Below the pieces are notes generated by a model. That model made no database searches. It was not told the origin of the DNA and saw nothing but the letters and a program-made list of their open reading frames with translations. Positions 30,259 through 38,571 of a stretch of 45,907 bases of DNA are shown here, one piece after another; positions within the stretch are counted from its first letter, which is position 1; the number at the start of each line of letters is the position of its first letter. Position numbers and translations under genes: made by a program. This DNA is from Planctomycetota bacterium (GTDB lineage: Bacteria > Planctomycetota > Phycisphaerae > FEN-1346). The DNA lies in the NCBI GenBank assembly GCA_026387035.1, contig JAPLMM010000227.1, positions 1 through 45,907 on the forward strand, in the 5' to 3' direction.

Positions 30259-32513
30259 CCAGCCACCTCCCGCGTTCTGAACAGATAGGCGCCGAGAAGG
30301 ACCGTGACGAGGACGAACAGGGCGGCCCATCCGAGGGTCGTCGCCAGGGATGCCAGGGGCAGCACTTCTCCAAGGTTGACGCTCTCATCGGGGAGCAGGG
30401 ACCGCAAGTTCGGGATGGGGGGGACGAAGAAGCCCGTGAGCCAGGTCCAGAGGGAGGATTCGCCTGCGCAGCATCCTGCGGAGGCGCGGGACTCCAGTTC
30501 GCGTGCCGCCTCGCCGATCGGAGTGGCGCCGAGAATGAACTGGCGCGACATGCAGACGATGAAGAGGGTGATGGCGGCGAAGATGCTGACGAACCAGGAG
30601 AAGCGGGTGCTTAAGAAGACGCCCGCGGCGGCGAGGACGGTGCCGAAGAACCAGACCTCGAGCGTGGCCTTCGCGAAGTTCAGGGCGAAGGGGCCCCCGT
30701 CGAGCCGCAGACGCACGCTCTCGGGCAAAAGACCGAGCGAGTCCTCGTTGGTCAGGCATTCGAGGCGGGCTTCCAGCGGTCCGCCGTTCCAGAAGTCTCG
30801 GTCGAGGTACAGAAGCGACGAATGGTGCATTTCAGGGGTGAAAGAGATGGTAACGGATTCATCCGCCCCGGGCTTCAGGAAGGTGATTCGGGCCGTGGTT
30901 TCCAGGGTGGTTGGACTCCAGGCGGTCAGGGTGAAGTCCACCTCCACAGGGGTGTCGCCGATGCCTAAAATCTCGCGGGGGACATCCTTGAAGCGGAAGA
31001 CAGCCATCTGGCGGGGTTCCGCGGCTCGGCCGCCGATCCATTGTCTGCGTTGGAAGGATTCGGAGACGAGTTCCGACTCGTCCGGTCCGGGGACCGTTTC
31101 GCCGGCGGGACCGACCAGGCGAACGGCGGCAGGCCTGACGCCGACGAGATGGCCGGGGCCGCGGCAGCGCAGTTCGAGCCGAAGGTCGCCCCGGGCCGGG
31201 AGCCGAAGGACGTCCCCCGCTGTTTCCGATTCGGAGAAAACGAGGGGAAGCGTTAGAGTCCTGGAGCCCGCGATTTCGAGATCCAGGGTGTATCGAGCCG
31301 CCTCGGTATCGGGTACGGCTTCGGCCCCCTGGCCGCCGCCGAGCGTCAGGGGAACGACCTGGAGGGTGATGGGCGTCGGCCGGTCGGGCGCTTCCGGGGG
31401 CGCGCGGACCTCGAGGTCCAGAACAAGTTGGGCCTGCCACGGGGGAAGGCGAAAGTCGGGGATGCGAGCGATCGATTCGCGCAGGTTCTCCTCCGTCAGA
31501 TCTGCGGGGAGCCGGGCGAAAGTCTCGGCGGCGGTTCCCATGGAAGCGGCGAGGCGGCGATAGAACTCTTCAGCCGGGGCAGGGGGGGTGCCCTGGGCGA
31601 GTTGCCTGGAGTAATTCTCCCAGAAACGTGCCGCGCGGTCCCAGGCGTCGGCTGCGTCGCGCAGTTTCTGCATGCCGACGCCGAACGCCTCGCGGGCGGT
31701 TACCTCGTCGCCGGTCTCCCGTGCCTGAAGGTTGAGGCGAAAGGCGCCGCGCGCGGCCTCGGCGGTCTGGGCGGCGACCTGGAAGGCGCCGTACAAGACG
31801 ATCCACGAGCGCAGCGGTGTTGCGGCGAGGTTCCATCGCAGGCGGGTGCCGCTGTCGCCCAGAATCCACCGGACGTTGCTGTCGGGCGCCGTACCAGCCG
31901 GATGCTGAATCTCAATGTCGGGCCCGCTGTCGGGCCGGCGGTAGCGGTAGGTCAGAAGCGGACCGCGCCGAACCACGGCCTCAAGGGCGTTGAGGTCGGC
32001 TTCGTAACGGGCGCGAGGGAGGACTTCTTTGCGCCGCTGTTCCGCGAGGGCCTGGACGTCCGAGCCGCGAGCAACGAAGTAGGCGTAGGCCCCCCCCCAA
32101 ACGATGCCGAGCATCGCCAGCAACAGAAGGGACATGCCCAACGTCTTACCGGCGACCAGTTCGAGGCGGCCTACGGGCTTGGTGATAAGGGTGTAGGCGA
32201 CGCGCGTTTCGACCTCGGCGGGAATGGAATAGGTGGCAAAGAAAACCCCGACGACGACCGCCAAGGCGGTCATGATGAACAAGGCCGTGCCGACCGCCGC
32301 GGGGATGGTCTCAAAGACGGGGTCGAAACGCGGCGAGTACCAGTCCACGGCGATGAAGACGAGGATGGCCAGGGGGGCCATGATCCAGAGGTGCATCCGC
32401 AACCCTTGGCGGAAAGTGAGGAGGGCGATGGCCCAGGTTCGCCGGAACGGCCAGGGGGAGCGCGACGACCCGGGCCGGCACGAATCGGGAGGTGTGGTCG
32501 TGTGGCTATTCAT
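30255..32513 (-). CDS. ABC-2-type transporter permease with large extracytoplasmic region
   Basis: A 752-residue membrane protein. The N-terminal third holds several transmembrane helices ('HLWIMAPLAILVFIAVDW', 'ALFIMTALAVVVGVFFATY', 'LGMSLLLLAMLGIVWGGAYAY'), including 'EVETRVAYTLITKPVGR', a phrase seen in ABC-2 permeases. A very large soluble part, mostly beta (residues about 165-600), is followed by more helices ('FFGTVLAAAGVFLSTRFSWF', 'LFVLVTVLLGAYLF'). It overlaps the ATPase gene by eight bases. It probably exports a lipid, polysaccharide or peptide; the cargo is unknown. Confidence 0.75.
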   Translation of the reverse strand: MNSHTTTPPDSCRPGSSRSPWPFRRTWAIALLTFRQGLRMHLWIMAPLAILVFIAVDWYSPRFDPVFETIPAAVGTALFIMTALAVVVGVFFATYSIPAEVETRVAYTLITKPVGRLELVAGKTLGMSLLLLAMLGIVWGGAYAYFVARGSDVQALAEQRRKEVLPRARYEADLNALEAVVRRGPLLTYRYRRPDSGPDIEIQHPAGTAPDSNVRWILGDSGTRLRWNLAATPLRSWIVLYGAFQVAAQTAEAARGAFRLNLQARETGDEVTAREAFGVGMQKLRDAADAWDRAARFWENYSRQLAQGTPPAPAEEFYRRLAASMGTAAETFARLPADLTEENLRESIARIPDFRLPPWQAQLVLDLEVRAPPEAPDRPTPITLQVVPLTLGGGQGAEAVPDTEAARYTLDLEIAGSRTLTLPLVFSESETAGDVLRLPARGDLRLELRCRGPGHLVGVRPAAVRLVGPAGETVPGPDESELVSESFQRRQWIGGRAAEPRQMAVFRFKDVPREILGIGDTPVEVDFTLTAWSPTTLETTARITFLKPGADESVTISFTPEMHHSSLLYLDRDFWNGGPLEARLECLTNEDSLGLLPESVRLRLDGGPFALNFAKATLEVWFFGTVLAAAGVFLSTRFSWFVSIFAAITLFIVCMSRQFILGATPIGEAARELESRASAGCCAGESSLWTWLTGFFVPPIPNLRSLLPDESVNLGEVLPLASLATTLGWAALFVLVTVLLGAYLFRTREVAG

Positions 32514-33435
32514 TCTCGCCGGCCCCGTGGGGCGGACGGTCCGCCTGGCGCCCGCCCGGCGAATGGGGTGCGGTGCGGCTCTCGGCCTCGGCGCGGACGA
32601 CGCGCAGGAACAGATCTTCGAGGGTGGCGGTCGGGTGCTCGGCGGCGAGGACTTCGGCGCCCGCGGATCGGGCCGCGGCGACGATGGCCTCGGCCGCCTG
32701 GGGGGAAACGCCCTTGGCGCGGAGTTGGAAGACGTCCTTGATGAGGAGAAGGTCGCGGACGCGCCCGATTTTTCTGAGTTCGCCGCGCGCGAGGATGCCG
32801 ATGCGATCGCACACGTCCTGGACGTCGGCCAGAAGGTGGGAGGACAGAAGAATCGTCCGGCCTTGCTCCTTGAGGCGCACGATGAGGTCCTTCATCTCGC
32901 GGGTGCCCATGGGGTCGAGACCCGTCGTCGGTTCGTCGAGGAGCAAGAGTTCCGGATCGTTGACGAGCGCCTGGGCGAGGCCGATGCGCCGGCTCATGCC
33001 CTTGGAATACTCTTTGAGTTGGCGGAGGCTCGCGCGGTGATCCAGCCCGACCAGGTCGAGGAGTTCGGCGGTGCGTCGGCGGCGCTGGCGCCGACCGAGG
33101 CCGAACAGGCGCCCGTAGAAGTCCACCGTCTCCTCGCCGGTGAGAAACCGGTGGAGGTAGGACTCTTCGGGCAGGTAGCCGATCCGCTGGTTGACGGCAG
33201 GGGTTCCGGGCGTGTGGCCGAGGACCCTGGCCCTGCCGGCGGTAGGGAAAATCAGCCCCAAAAGCAGTTTGATGGTGGTGCTCTTGCCGGAGCCGTTGGG
33301 CCCCAGCAGGCCGAAGACCTCGCCCGGCTCAAGGGCAAGATCGAGCCCGACGAGGGCATGAACCTTTTGGCGTCCCCAGAAGTCCTTGTAGACCTTGGTG
33401 AGGCCTTCGGTAACCACAGGCTGGGGCTTCACCAT
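32506..33435 (-). CDS. ABC transporter ATP-binding protein (ABC-2 type)
   Basis: A 309-residue ATPase that powers the permease encoded next. The P-loop is G45-P-N-G-S-G-K51-S-T. The Q-loop region is 'IGYLPEESY', the signature is 'EYSKGMSRRIGLAQAL', Walker B is 'LLLLDEPTTGLDP', and the switch His is in 'LLSSHLLADV'. The C-terminal 60 residues ('EAIVAAARSAGAEVLAAEHP', 'LEDLFLRVVRA') are the extra domain typical of drug or polysaccharide exporters. The start has GAGAGGC upstream. It lies 65 bases after rpsU, in the same direction. Confidence 0.9.
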   Translation of the reverse strand: MVKPQPVVTEGLTKVYKDFWGRQKVHALVGLDLALEPGEVFGLLGPNGSGKSTTIKLLLGLIFPTAGRARVLGHTPGTPAVNQRIGYLPEESYLHRFLTGEETVDFYGRLFGLGRRQRRRRTAELLDLVGLDHRASLRQLKEYSKGMSRRIGLAQALVNDPELLLLDEPTTGLDPMGTREMKDLIVRLKEQGRTILLSSHLLADVQDVCDRIGILARGELRKIGRVRDLLLIKDVFQLRAKGVSPQAAEAIVAAARSAGAEVLAAEHPTATLEDLFLRVVRAEAESRTAPHSPGGRQADRPPHGAGENE

Positions 33436-33500
33436 GCTGCCTCTCAGACTCGCACGCCCAGCCCCCCCTGCTCGGCTTTGCAGGCCACAGGGGAGGGGGG

Positions 33501-33695
33501 TTAGCGAGGCTCGATATCTTTGCGCAGGGCTTGCCGAACGGCCTTGCGCATCTGGCGCCGCCGGCGCTCGCTCGGCTTCTCGTAGTAACTGTTGCGCTTG
33601 ATCTCTTTGGTGAGACCCTCTTTTTCGCACAACTTTTTGAAGCGTTTGAGCATCTGCTCGACGCTTTCGTTGCCTCTCGCACGAATTCTCAGCAT
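33501..33695 (-). CDS. rpsU: 30S ribosomal protein S21
   Basis: A 64-residue basic ribosomal protein that binds the small subunit near the anti-Shine-Dalgarno region. 'ESVEQMLKRFKKLCEKEGLT' and 'YYEKPSERRRRQMRKAVRQ' are the family signature and the length is normal. AGGAGGTG stands 11 bases before the ATG, with a promoter further upstream. The gap to the ABC genes holds a CCTGC/GCAGG stem but no T tract, so read-through is possible. Confidence 0.95.
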   Translation of the reverse strand: MLRIRARGNESVEQMLKRFKKLCEKEGLTKEIKRNSYYEKPSERRRRQMRKAVRQALRKDIEPR

Positions 33696-33742
33696 AGGGT
33701 TTTTTACACCTCCTCTCCGCGGATATCAAGATTGACAGCGGC

Positions 33743-33771
33743 ATGATACCCAGGACGCGCGCCGTTGGCAA
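33743..33771 (-). promoter_or_regulatory. sigma70-type promoter of rpsU
   Basis: On the minus strand TTGCCA (33766-33771), a spacer of exactly 17 bases, and TATCAT (33743-33748). The leader to the rpsU ATG would be about 40 bases. Confidence 0.6.
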
Positions 33772-34292
33772 GAACCTTTTCGTCCGAGCCTTTCGGTCGG
33801 CAGGGCCGGAGGCGAAGGATCCGCAACGCAAGAAGCGAATCGCGAGGCGACCGCACAAAATGGGGCGGCCGCAACAGGGCCACGCAACAGCAAGCCGCCT
33901 CCGTGATTTCGCAACGCCGGTTCGCCTGGACGCAAACCTTGTGCGGGGACGCCTGTGAGAAGCCTCGTGCGGGCAAGGCCCCTGTGAACCGTCCGCGAAA
34001 ACTGCTTGGAAACCGGCCCAGACGACGGAATGCGGGGAAGGTCCGATAATATATGTTATGTTGCGCTGGGTGCCGTTCCACTCGTGGTGGCTTGGGCTGG
34101 GGCCGTCCGCCCTCGGGTTGGGATTCAGTCTGTACGCGGCGTTGTGCAGAACGAGGAGCATGTGCGGGCCGAGATGTTGTTGCGGACTCGGCGTGCAATG
34201 GTTGGTTTGCGCGGCGAACCGGTTGGCGGGTGAACCGTGAAAAACTGGCTTCTGTGGAGGCGCGTGACGGGCGCAGAGAGGCCAGACAATCG
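33772..34292. other. spacer without a recognised gene
   Basis: About 520 bases between rpsU and the FHA gene. Open frames here lack ribosome sites. A 60-codon frame from 34058 (hydrophobic start 'MLRWVPFHSWWLGLG') is the least bad candidate for a small protein, but it has no ribosome site and no known relative. Near 34045 an A/T-rich 'ataatatatgttat' stands out from the GC-rich background. Confidence 0.45.
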
Positions 34293-34847
34293 TCACTCTT
34301 CGGTTTTCAGGAGGTCGTCGTCGGAGATCTGGAGGACGTCGGCGTCCTTTTTCGTATTTTTGGGTTTCGAGGGACCTGGTTGCTTTCCGCCGGCCAAGCG
34401 TTCGAGGGTGGAGGCGATGTCTTCAGGGCCCCGTCGGCGCTGCACGGGCGGCAGCTTGGGTGCGGCAGGCTTGGAAGGTCGAGCCGCGGGTGCTACAGGC
34501 TTAGCGCTGCTCTTGGCGGGCTGTTGGGCGGGCGGCGAGGACGGTCGTTTGCGGACGCCGTTGATCTCGACGATGAACGTGAGGGGTCCGACCTGGACCT
34601 GGTCGCCGGGCTGAAGGGCTTGCTCCTGGATCTTCTGGCGGTTGACGAAGGTGCCGTTGGCGCTGCCGTTGTCGCGGATGACGAGTCGGTCTTGGTCGTT
34701 AGCGATTTCGCAGTGATGGCGCGAGACGCGTGTGGAAGCGATGATAAGGTCGCTGTCCTCGGCGCGGCCGACCTTGAGGATGCCTGCGGGCACGTCAACG
34801 GTCTTGCCCTTGGGGTTGCCTTTGGTGAGATGGAGTTTGACGTCCAT
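34293..34847 (-). CDS. FHA-domain protein
   Basis: 184 residues. Residues about 5-95 are an FHA domain, which binds phosphothreonine: 'ILKVGRAEDSDLIIAST', 'VSRHHCEIANDQDRLVIRD', 'GSANGTFVNRQKI'. The conserved G-R, S-x-x-H and N-G residues are all present. A Pro/Ala/Lys-rich linker follows (about 98-140), then a short helical, acidic tail ('DADVLQISDDDLLKTEE'). AGGAGA stands upstream. It probably links Ser/Thr-kinase signalling to another protein; no kinase gene is in the window. Confidence 0.85.
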   Translation of the reverse strand: MDVKLHLTKGNPKGKTVDVPAGILKVGRAEDSDLIIASTRVSRHHCEIANDQDRLVIRDNGSANGTFVNRQKIQEQALQPGDQVQVGPLTFIVEINGVRKRPSSPPAQQPAKSSAKPVAPAARPSKPAAPKLPPVQRRRGPEDIASTLERLAGGKQPGPSKPKNTKKDADVLQISDDDLLKTEE

Positions 34848-34935
34848 GCAATGGTCTCCTATAGCGAATCTCGATCCGACTTGCGGGGAGAGTAACAGAA
34901 GCCGGGGGGCGAATCAACGGAAAATCAGGGCGTGC

Positions 34936-34960
34936 GCGCGGAATCCCGGCGCGCCGGGAC
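34936..34960. repeat. 25-base repeat with 16-bp palindrome, copy 1
   Basis: GCGCGGAA followed by the perfect palindrome TCCCGGCGCGCCGGGA. An identical copy is at 35019-35043, 83 bases on. Confidence 0.75.
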
Positions 34961-35018
34961 CCGGCCCTCGCGAGGACGTAAAAGGTCGGTCTTGCAATCT
35001 GCGGGCGGCAAAGCGAAG

Positions 35019-35043
35019 GCGCGGAATCCCGGCGCGCCGGGAC
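35019..35043. repeat. 25-base repeat with 16-bp palindrome, copy 2
   Basis: Identical to 34936-34960, in the same orientation. The spacing of 83 bases is close to eight helical turns. Confidence 0.75.
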
Positions 35044-35355
35044 ACGGTCGGGAGGGCTGCAAATCAGTAAAGCACGAGGGGGTATCGTGCCGATAGTAAC
35101 GTCTGAAAGGGCCTTCAAAGGCCGTTTCCGCAGCCTCGGCATGGCCCACCGCGAACTGGCGTCTGCCAGAAGGCCCCCCGAGGCGAGGGAAAATCGGCCC
35201 GAATTCGGCGGTGACGTACATTCCCCTACGGCCCACGAGAAGTGGGTCCCCTACCCCACAGGCGCTGCGTGCGATTGTAACGCCTTATCTGAAGCCATGT
35301 TATGAGAAGAGCATTCTGTTTCGGCGGCTTGCGTGACGGGTGGAAGTACTGTCGT

Positions 35356-35383
35356 TTGACAGGACCGTGCCGCCGGTTAATCT
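35356..35383 (+). promoter_or_regulatory. possible promoter of the pil operon
   Basis: A perfect TTGACA at 35356-35361 with TAATCT at 35378-35383, 16 bases apart. The -10 is weak. It lies about 60 bases before pilM and is the only good -35 in the spacer on that strand. Confidence 0.45.
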
Positions 35384-35445
35384 GACTCATATGGGCTGGC
35401 CCCGTGCGGCACGCAGGGTTTTAGCCGGGTAGGAAGGGGAATGGC

Positions 35446-36567
35446 ATGGCGCTTCGCAAGCGGGTCCTGCTGCCCATTGGGATCCACCTGAACCTGGAAT
35501 CGGTCCACATGGTGCAGGTGGAACAGGCAGAGGGCTCGTTGACGCTTGTTTCGAAGGCGAGCATGGTGTTTCCGCCTCTTGAGGGGGGGGTCGGCGCCGG
35601 GAACGGGGGGTGGACCGAGGCCGCGAAGGCTTCCGCGGAGGTCAGGGAAAACCGGTACCGGCAAGCGTGCGATTTTGTGCGGCAGCGGTGTTCGGCGGAC
35701 GGTTTTCGGGGCAACCAGGCGGTGATCAGTGTACCGGCGGAACAGTTGGTCATCCAGCAGGTGCGGATGGCGCCGATGCAGCCGGAGGAACTGATCGGTG
35801 CCCTGCCCTGGGAACTGCAGGGGAAGTTGCCCTTCGATCCGAAGCAGGCGGTGGTTCGGCACATCGTGGCGGGCACGGTTTCGGAAGACAACCAGACGAA
35901 GCAGGACGTGATCGCTCTGGCCGTGCCGCGCGACGCGGTTGAGAAACACATCCGCGCGGTGGAGAAGTTGGGCCTGGAAATTGTAGGCGTGGGCGTGGAG
36001 CCCTGCGCGATGTGCTACCCGTACATTTTTGCTGCGAGCCACGCCGAGGCAAGCCCGGAGGGCCCCGGTTCGCTGGTGCTGGTGCATATCGGCGCGCTGG
36101 CAACATACGTTGCGATCGCGCGGGGAGAAGAAATGCGGTTCGTCAAAGGCGTCACGCAGGGCGTGGAGGGCGTGGTTCGGGCGGTTGCAGAGGCTCGCAA
36201 AACAAGCGTGGAGCAGGCGCGGGCCACGATGTCGGGTTGGTGCACGGGGACTGGAGGCGGCGGATTGAGCGCCGAAGCGGTGGAAGTCTACAACCAGATT
36301 TCCAAGTACCTGGGGCGCTTCGTCGACGAGATCGAGTCGTGCATCCGCTATTACAGTTCGCTGGCACGCGGGGCGGGCATTGATCGGATCGTTTTCCTTG
36401 GCCCGGGCGCGCGGGACCGTGCGCTCGTGCAGGTTATCGGGTCGCACCTGAGCGTTCCGTGTGAGGTCGGGGCGCCCCTGCGGGCGGCCAGCCAGTCGGA
36501 GGCGGACGGCGAAGCGGAGCCGGAGTTGGCCGTCGCCTTGGGACTGAGTCTCTTCGGGGCACAATAG
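35446..36567 (+). CDS. pilM: type IV pilus assembly protein PilM
   Basis: A 373-residue actin-like ATPase that forms the cytoplasmic part of the pilus or secretion platform. The N-terminal 'IGIHLNLESVHMVQVE' is the first phosphate-loop region, 'VISVPAEQLVIQQVRM' follows, and 'ELIGALPWELQGKLPFDP' is the family hallmark. 'IVFLGPGARDRALVQVIG' closes the fold. GGAAGGGGA is upstream. PilM normally binds the short N-terminal tail of PilN, and the next gene supplies one. Confidence 0.85.
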   Translation: MALRKRVLLPIGIHLNLESVHMVQVEQAEGSLTLVSKASMVFPPLEGGVGAGNGGWTEAAKASAEVRENRYRQACDFVRQRCSADGFRGNQAVISVPAEQLVIQQVRMAPMQPEELIGALPWELQGKLPFDPKQAVVRHIVAGTVSEDNQTKQDVIALAVPRDAVEKHIRAVEKLGLEIVGVGVEPCAMCYPYIFAASHAEASPEGPGSLVLVHIGALATYVAIARGEEMRFVKGVTQGVEGVVRAVAEARKTSVEQARATMSGWCTGTGGGGLSAEAVEVYNQISKYLGRFVDEIESCIRYYSSLARGAGIDRIVFLGPGARDRALVQVIGSHLSVPCEVGAPLRAASQSEADGEAEPELAVALGLSLFGAQ

Positions 36568-36585
36568 AACAAGGCGAGACCCATC

Positions 36586-37317
36586 ATGCAGGTGATGAAT
36601 TTCCTGCCGAGGGATTTCACAGAACGGCGCGGCCGGCGCCGGGCGAACCTCCTGTGTCTCGGATTGGCCGGGGTCGCGCTGTTGGCCCTCGCAGGGGTGT
36701 GTGCCCTGTACGTGATACGTGTGTTCGGCGCGTCCAGCCTGCGGGCCGTCGTCGAACAGCAATACCGGAAGGCTGGCCGGCAGATCGAGCAGTTGAAAAA
36801 GTTGGAAGACCGGAAAGCAGGCCTCGTGCGGAAGGTGGAATTGAGTGCGGACTTGCTGGAGCGAGTTCCGCGGAGCCACATTCTGGCCCGGCTGACCAAT
36901 GCCCTGCCCTCGGATACGAGCCTGCAGGTGCTGGTCATGTCGAGCGTGGAAGTCGAGGTGCCGGCGCCGAAACCCACGACGACGAAGGATGGCGAGGCAT
37001 CCACCGCGGCCTCGAAAGGCAGCAAGTTGAAGCGTCCGGAGAAGATCCGGAGGCGGGAGATCCAGTTCCGCCTGGACGGTCTGGCCGTGACGGACGTGCA
37101 GGTGGCGGAGTACATTGCGAGGCTGGCCGCGGACCCGCTGTTTGAGGAAGTGAACCTGAAGTTCAGCGAGGAGTTTCCGTACGAGCCCGGGGTCACGATG
37201 AGGCGGTTTGAGTTGACCTTCCGGCTGAGCCTCGAGGCGCAGAAACTGCTGGCTTCGGGCGACGAGGCCAAAGCGGCGCTGCCGACAGCGGCGTCGCCTC
37301 CGAGGAGTAAATCATGA
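36586..37317 (+). CDS. pilN: type IV pilus assembly protein PilN
   Basis: A 243-residue bitopic membrane protein. It starts 'MQVMNFLPRDFTERRGRRR', the PilM-binding tail, with the NFLP phrase that PilN proteins share (INLLP and similar). One transmembrane helix follows (about 21-44), then a coiled coil ('YRKAGRQIEQLKKLEDRK') and a periplasmic ferredoxin-like domain with 'LLERVPRSHILARLTNALPS'. A Lys/Thr/Ala-rich insert around residues 125-145 is unusual. It overlaps pilO by four bases. Confidence 0.8.
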   Translation: MQVMNFLPRDFTERRGRRRANLLCLGLAGVALLALAGVCALYVIRVFGASSLRAVVEQQYRKAGRQIEQLKKLEDRKAGLVRKVELSADLLERVPRSHILARLTNALPSDTSLQVLVMSSVEVEVPAPKPTTTKDGEASTAASKGSKLKRPEKIRRREIQFRLDGLAVTDVQVAEYIARLAADPLFEEVNLKFSEEFPYEPGVTMRRFELTFRLSLEAQKLLASGDEAKAALPTAASPPRSKS

Positions 37318-37841
37318 AGGGTTCGACGCGCATTCTGCTGACGCTGTTCGGCATCGTTGTGGTGACCGTGGCGGTGGTGTTCGTGGTCGTCCGGCCTCTG
37401 GGGCAGCGCGCGGCGGCGGACCTGGAAGCCCTCCGGGAGCGGCGCGACCAATTGGTGAAACTGCAGCGTGTGGCGAGGCGGATCGACGACTTGCAGGAGG
37501 AGATTAAGCGGCTGGAGGACGCGCTGGCGTTCTTCGAGGACCGCTTGCCGCAGCAGCGCGAGATCGACGTGATTCTGCGGGAGGTGTGGGTGACGGCGGA
37601 GGCCAGGTCGCTGGCCGCCCGCAGCATTCGGACGCTGAAGGTGGAGACGGCGTCGCGATACAATGTGCAGCCGATCAGCCTGACGTTGGAAGGTCCATTC
37701 GCAGGCTTTTACGAGTTTCTGCTCTGCCTGGAGCAACTGCCGCGCATTACGAAGGTGCGGGAGATGCAGATTCAGAAATCGCCCACGGAACCGGGGGCGG
37801 TGTTGGTCGACATGGTCGTGGACATCTTTTTCGAGAACTGA
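37314..37841 (+). CDS. pilO: type IV pilus assembly protein PilO
   Basis: A 175-residue bitopic protein. One transmembrane helix (about 7-26) is followed by a coiled coil ('LEALRERRDQLVKLQRVARR', then more heptads to about residue 75) and a ferredoxin-like domain containing 'VQPISLTLEGPFAGFYEFLL' and 'LPRITKVREMQIQ', which is the usual PilO ending. The start overlaps the pilN stop (ATGA). It should form a heterodimer with PilN in the inner membrane. Confidence 0.8.
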   Translation: MKGSTRILLTLFGIVVVTVAVVFVVVRPLGQRAAADLEALRERRDQLVKLQRVARRIDDLQEEIKRLEDALAFFEDRLPQQREIDVILREVWVTAEARSLAARSIRTLKVETASRYNVQPISLTLEGPFAGFYEFLLCLEQLPRITKVREMQIQKSPTEPGAVLVDMVVDIFFEN

Positions 37842-37843
37842 GC

Positions 37844-38563
37844 ATGGACGACGAAAAACCTCTAAATCAGTACCGGATGTCTGAAGCCGGGCTGGAGCCC
37901 CTGACGTCTGAGCATGACCGGGATCTCGGCAGCCGGCAGGCGAAATTCGGTCTGAAGGACACGAAAAAAGTGATCGTCCTCGTGTGCCTGGTGGTCGCAG
38001 GCGGCGGGGTGGTGGCGTTCCAGTTTCTGCGCGGGCGGAGCCCGGCCACGGCCGTCGCTTCCGTCACGTCGTCCTCGGCCGTCAGCCCGGGGGCTACGAG
38101 CGTCGGTGAAATTGACTCGGTCCTGCAGCGGCTGGCCACGACCTCGGCGGACCCGAAGCAGGGCGACGTGTCGGTCGTTCGCGTCGAGCAACTGGTCAAG
38201 GAATTCGACGGGTACATCCGGCAGCGTCAGGTGCCGCTCAGCCAACTCCACGCCAACCCGTTCCAGGTGACCTCGGCGAAAGTCGAGGCTAAGGCGGAAA
38301 CCAACCAGAAAGAGGTAGCGGCGGCGGTGGCGGAAGAGGCGCGGCGCCGGCAGGTCTTGGAAGCGGGCGCCCGACTCACCCTGGGTTCGGTGTTGGTTTC
38401 GGGCGAGAAGCGTTTCGCCGTGATCAGCGGGAAGGTGTGCAGCGTCGGGGATGTGGTGTGCGGCTTCCAGGTCCGACAGATCGAACCTAACCGCGTGGTG
38501 CTGGCATGCGAGGGCGAGACGGTGACGCTGGCCCTTTTTGACGCCACCGGACCGAACAAGTAG
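37844..38563 (+). CDS. PilP/GspC-like pilus platform protein
   Basis: A 239-residue bitopic protein in the PilP position of the operon. A cytosolic leader of about 42 residues precedes one transmembrane helix (about 43-61). A Ser/Ala-rich linker, a helical part with an Ala/Glu/Arg run ('VAAAVAEEARRRQVLEAG') and a C-terminal beta domain follow ('GSVLVSGEKRFAVISGKVCS', 'VGDVVCGFQVRQIEPNRVVL'). That small domain resembles the secretin-contacting part of GspC and PilP. It lacks the lipobox of classical PilP. The ATG is three bases after the pilO stop. Confidence 0.65.
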   Translation: MDDEKPLNQYRMSEAGLEPLTSEHDRDLGSRQAKFGLKDTKKVIVLVCLVVAGGGVVAFQFLRGRSPATAVASVTSSSAVSPGATSVGEIDSVLQRLATTSADPKQGDVSVVRVEQLVKEFDGYIRQRQVPLSQLHANPFQVTSAKVEAKAETNQKEVAAAVAEEARRRQVLEAGARLTLGSVLVSGEKRFAVISGKVCSVGDVVCGFQVRQIEPNRVVLACEGETVTLALFDATGPNK

Positions 38564-38571
38564 AGGGCGCG

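Larger units (their letters stand above)
34848..35445. other. spacer with paired palindromes and the pil promoter
   Basis: About 600 bases with no gene seen between the divergent FHA and pil genes. It has two direct copies of a 25-base unit with a perfect 16-bp palindrome (34936-34960 and 35019-35043), a 'gcccacgagaagtgggtcccctaccccac' hairpin-like run near 35230-35260, and the promoter at 35356-35383. Other structure is not recognised. Confidence 0.6.

Noticed and set aside
33462-33500. A terminator between rpsU and the ABC genes
   Set aside because: There is a GC stem (CCTGC with GCAGG, and C-run with G-run) but no T tract, so the evidence is too weak to list.
34058-34240. A 60-codon hydrophobic frame between rpsU and the FHA gene
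   Set aside because: No ribosome site, no neighbouring coupling, and no recognised relative. It is mentioned only in the spacer entry.
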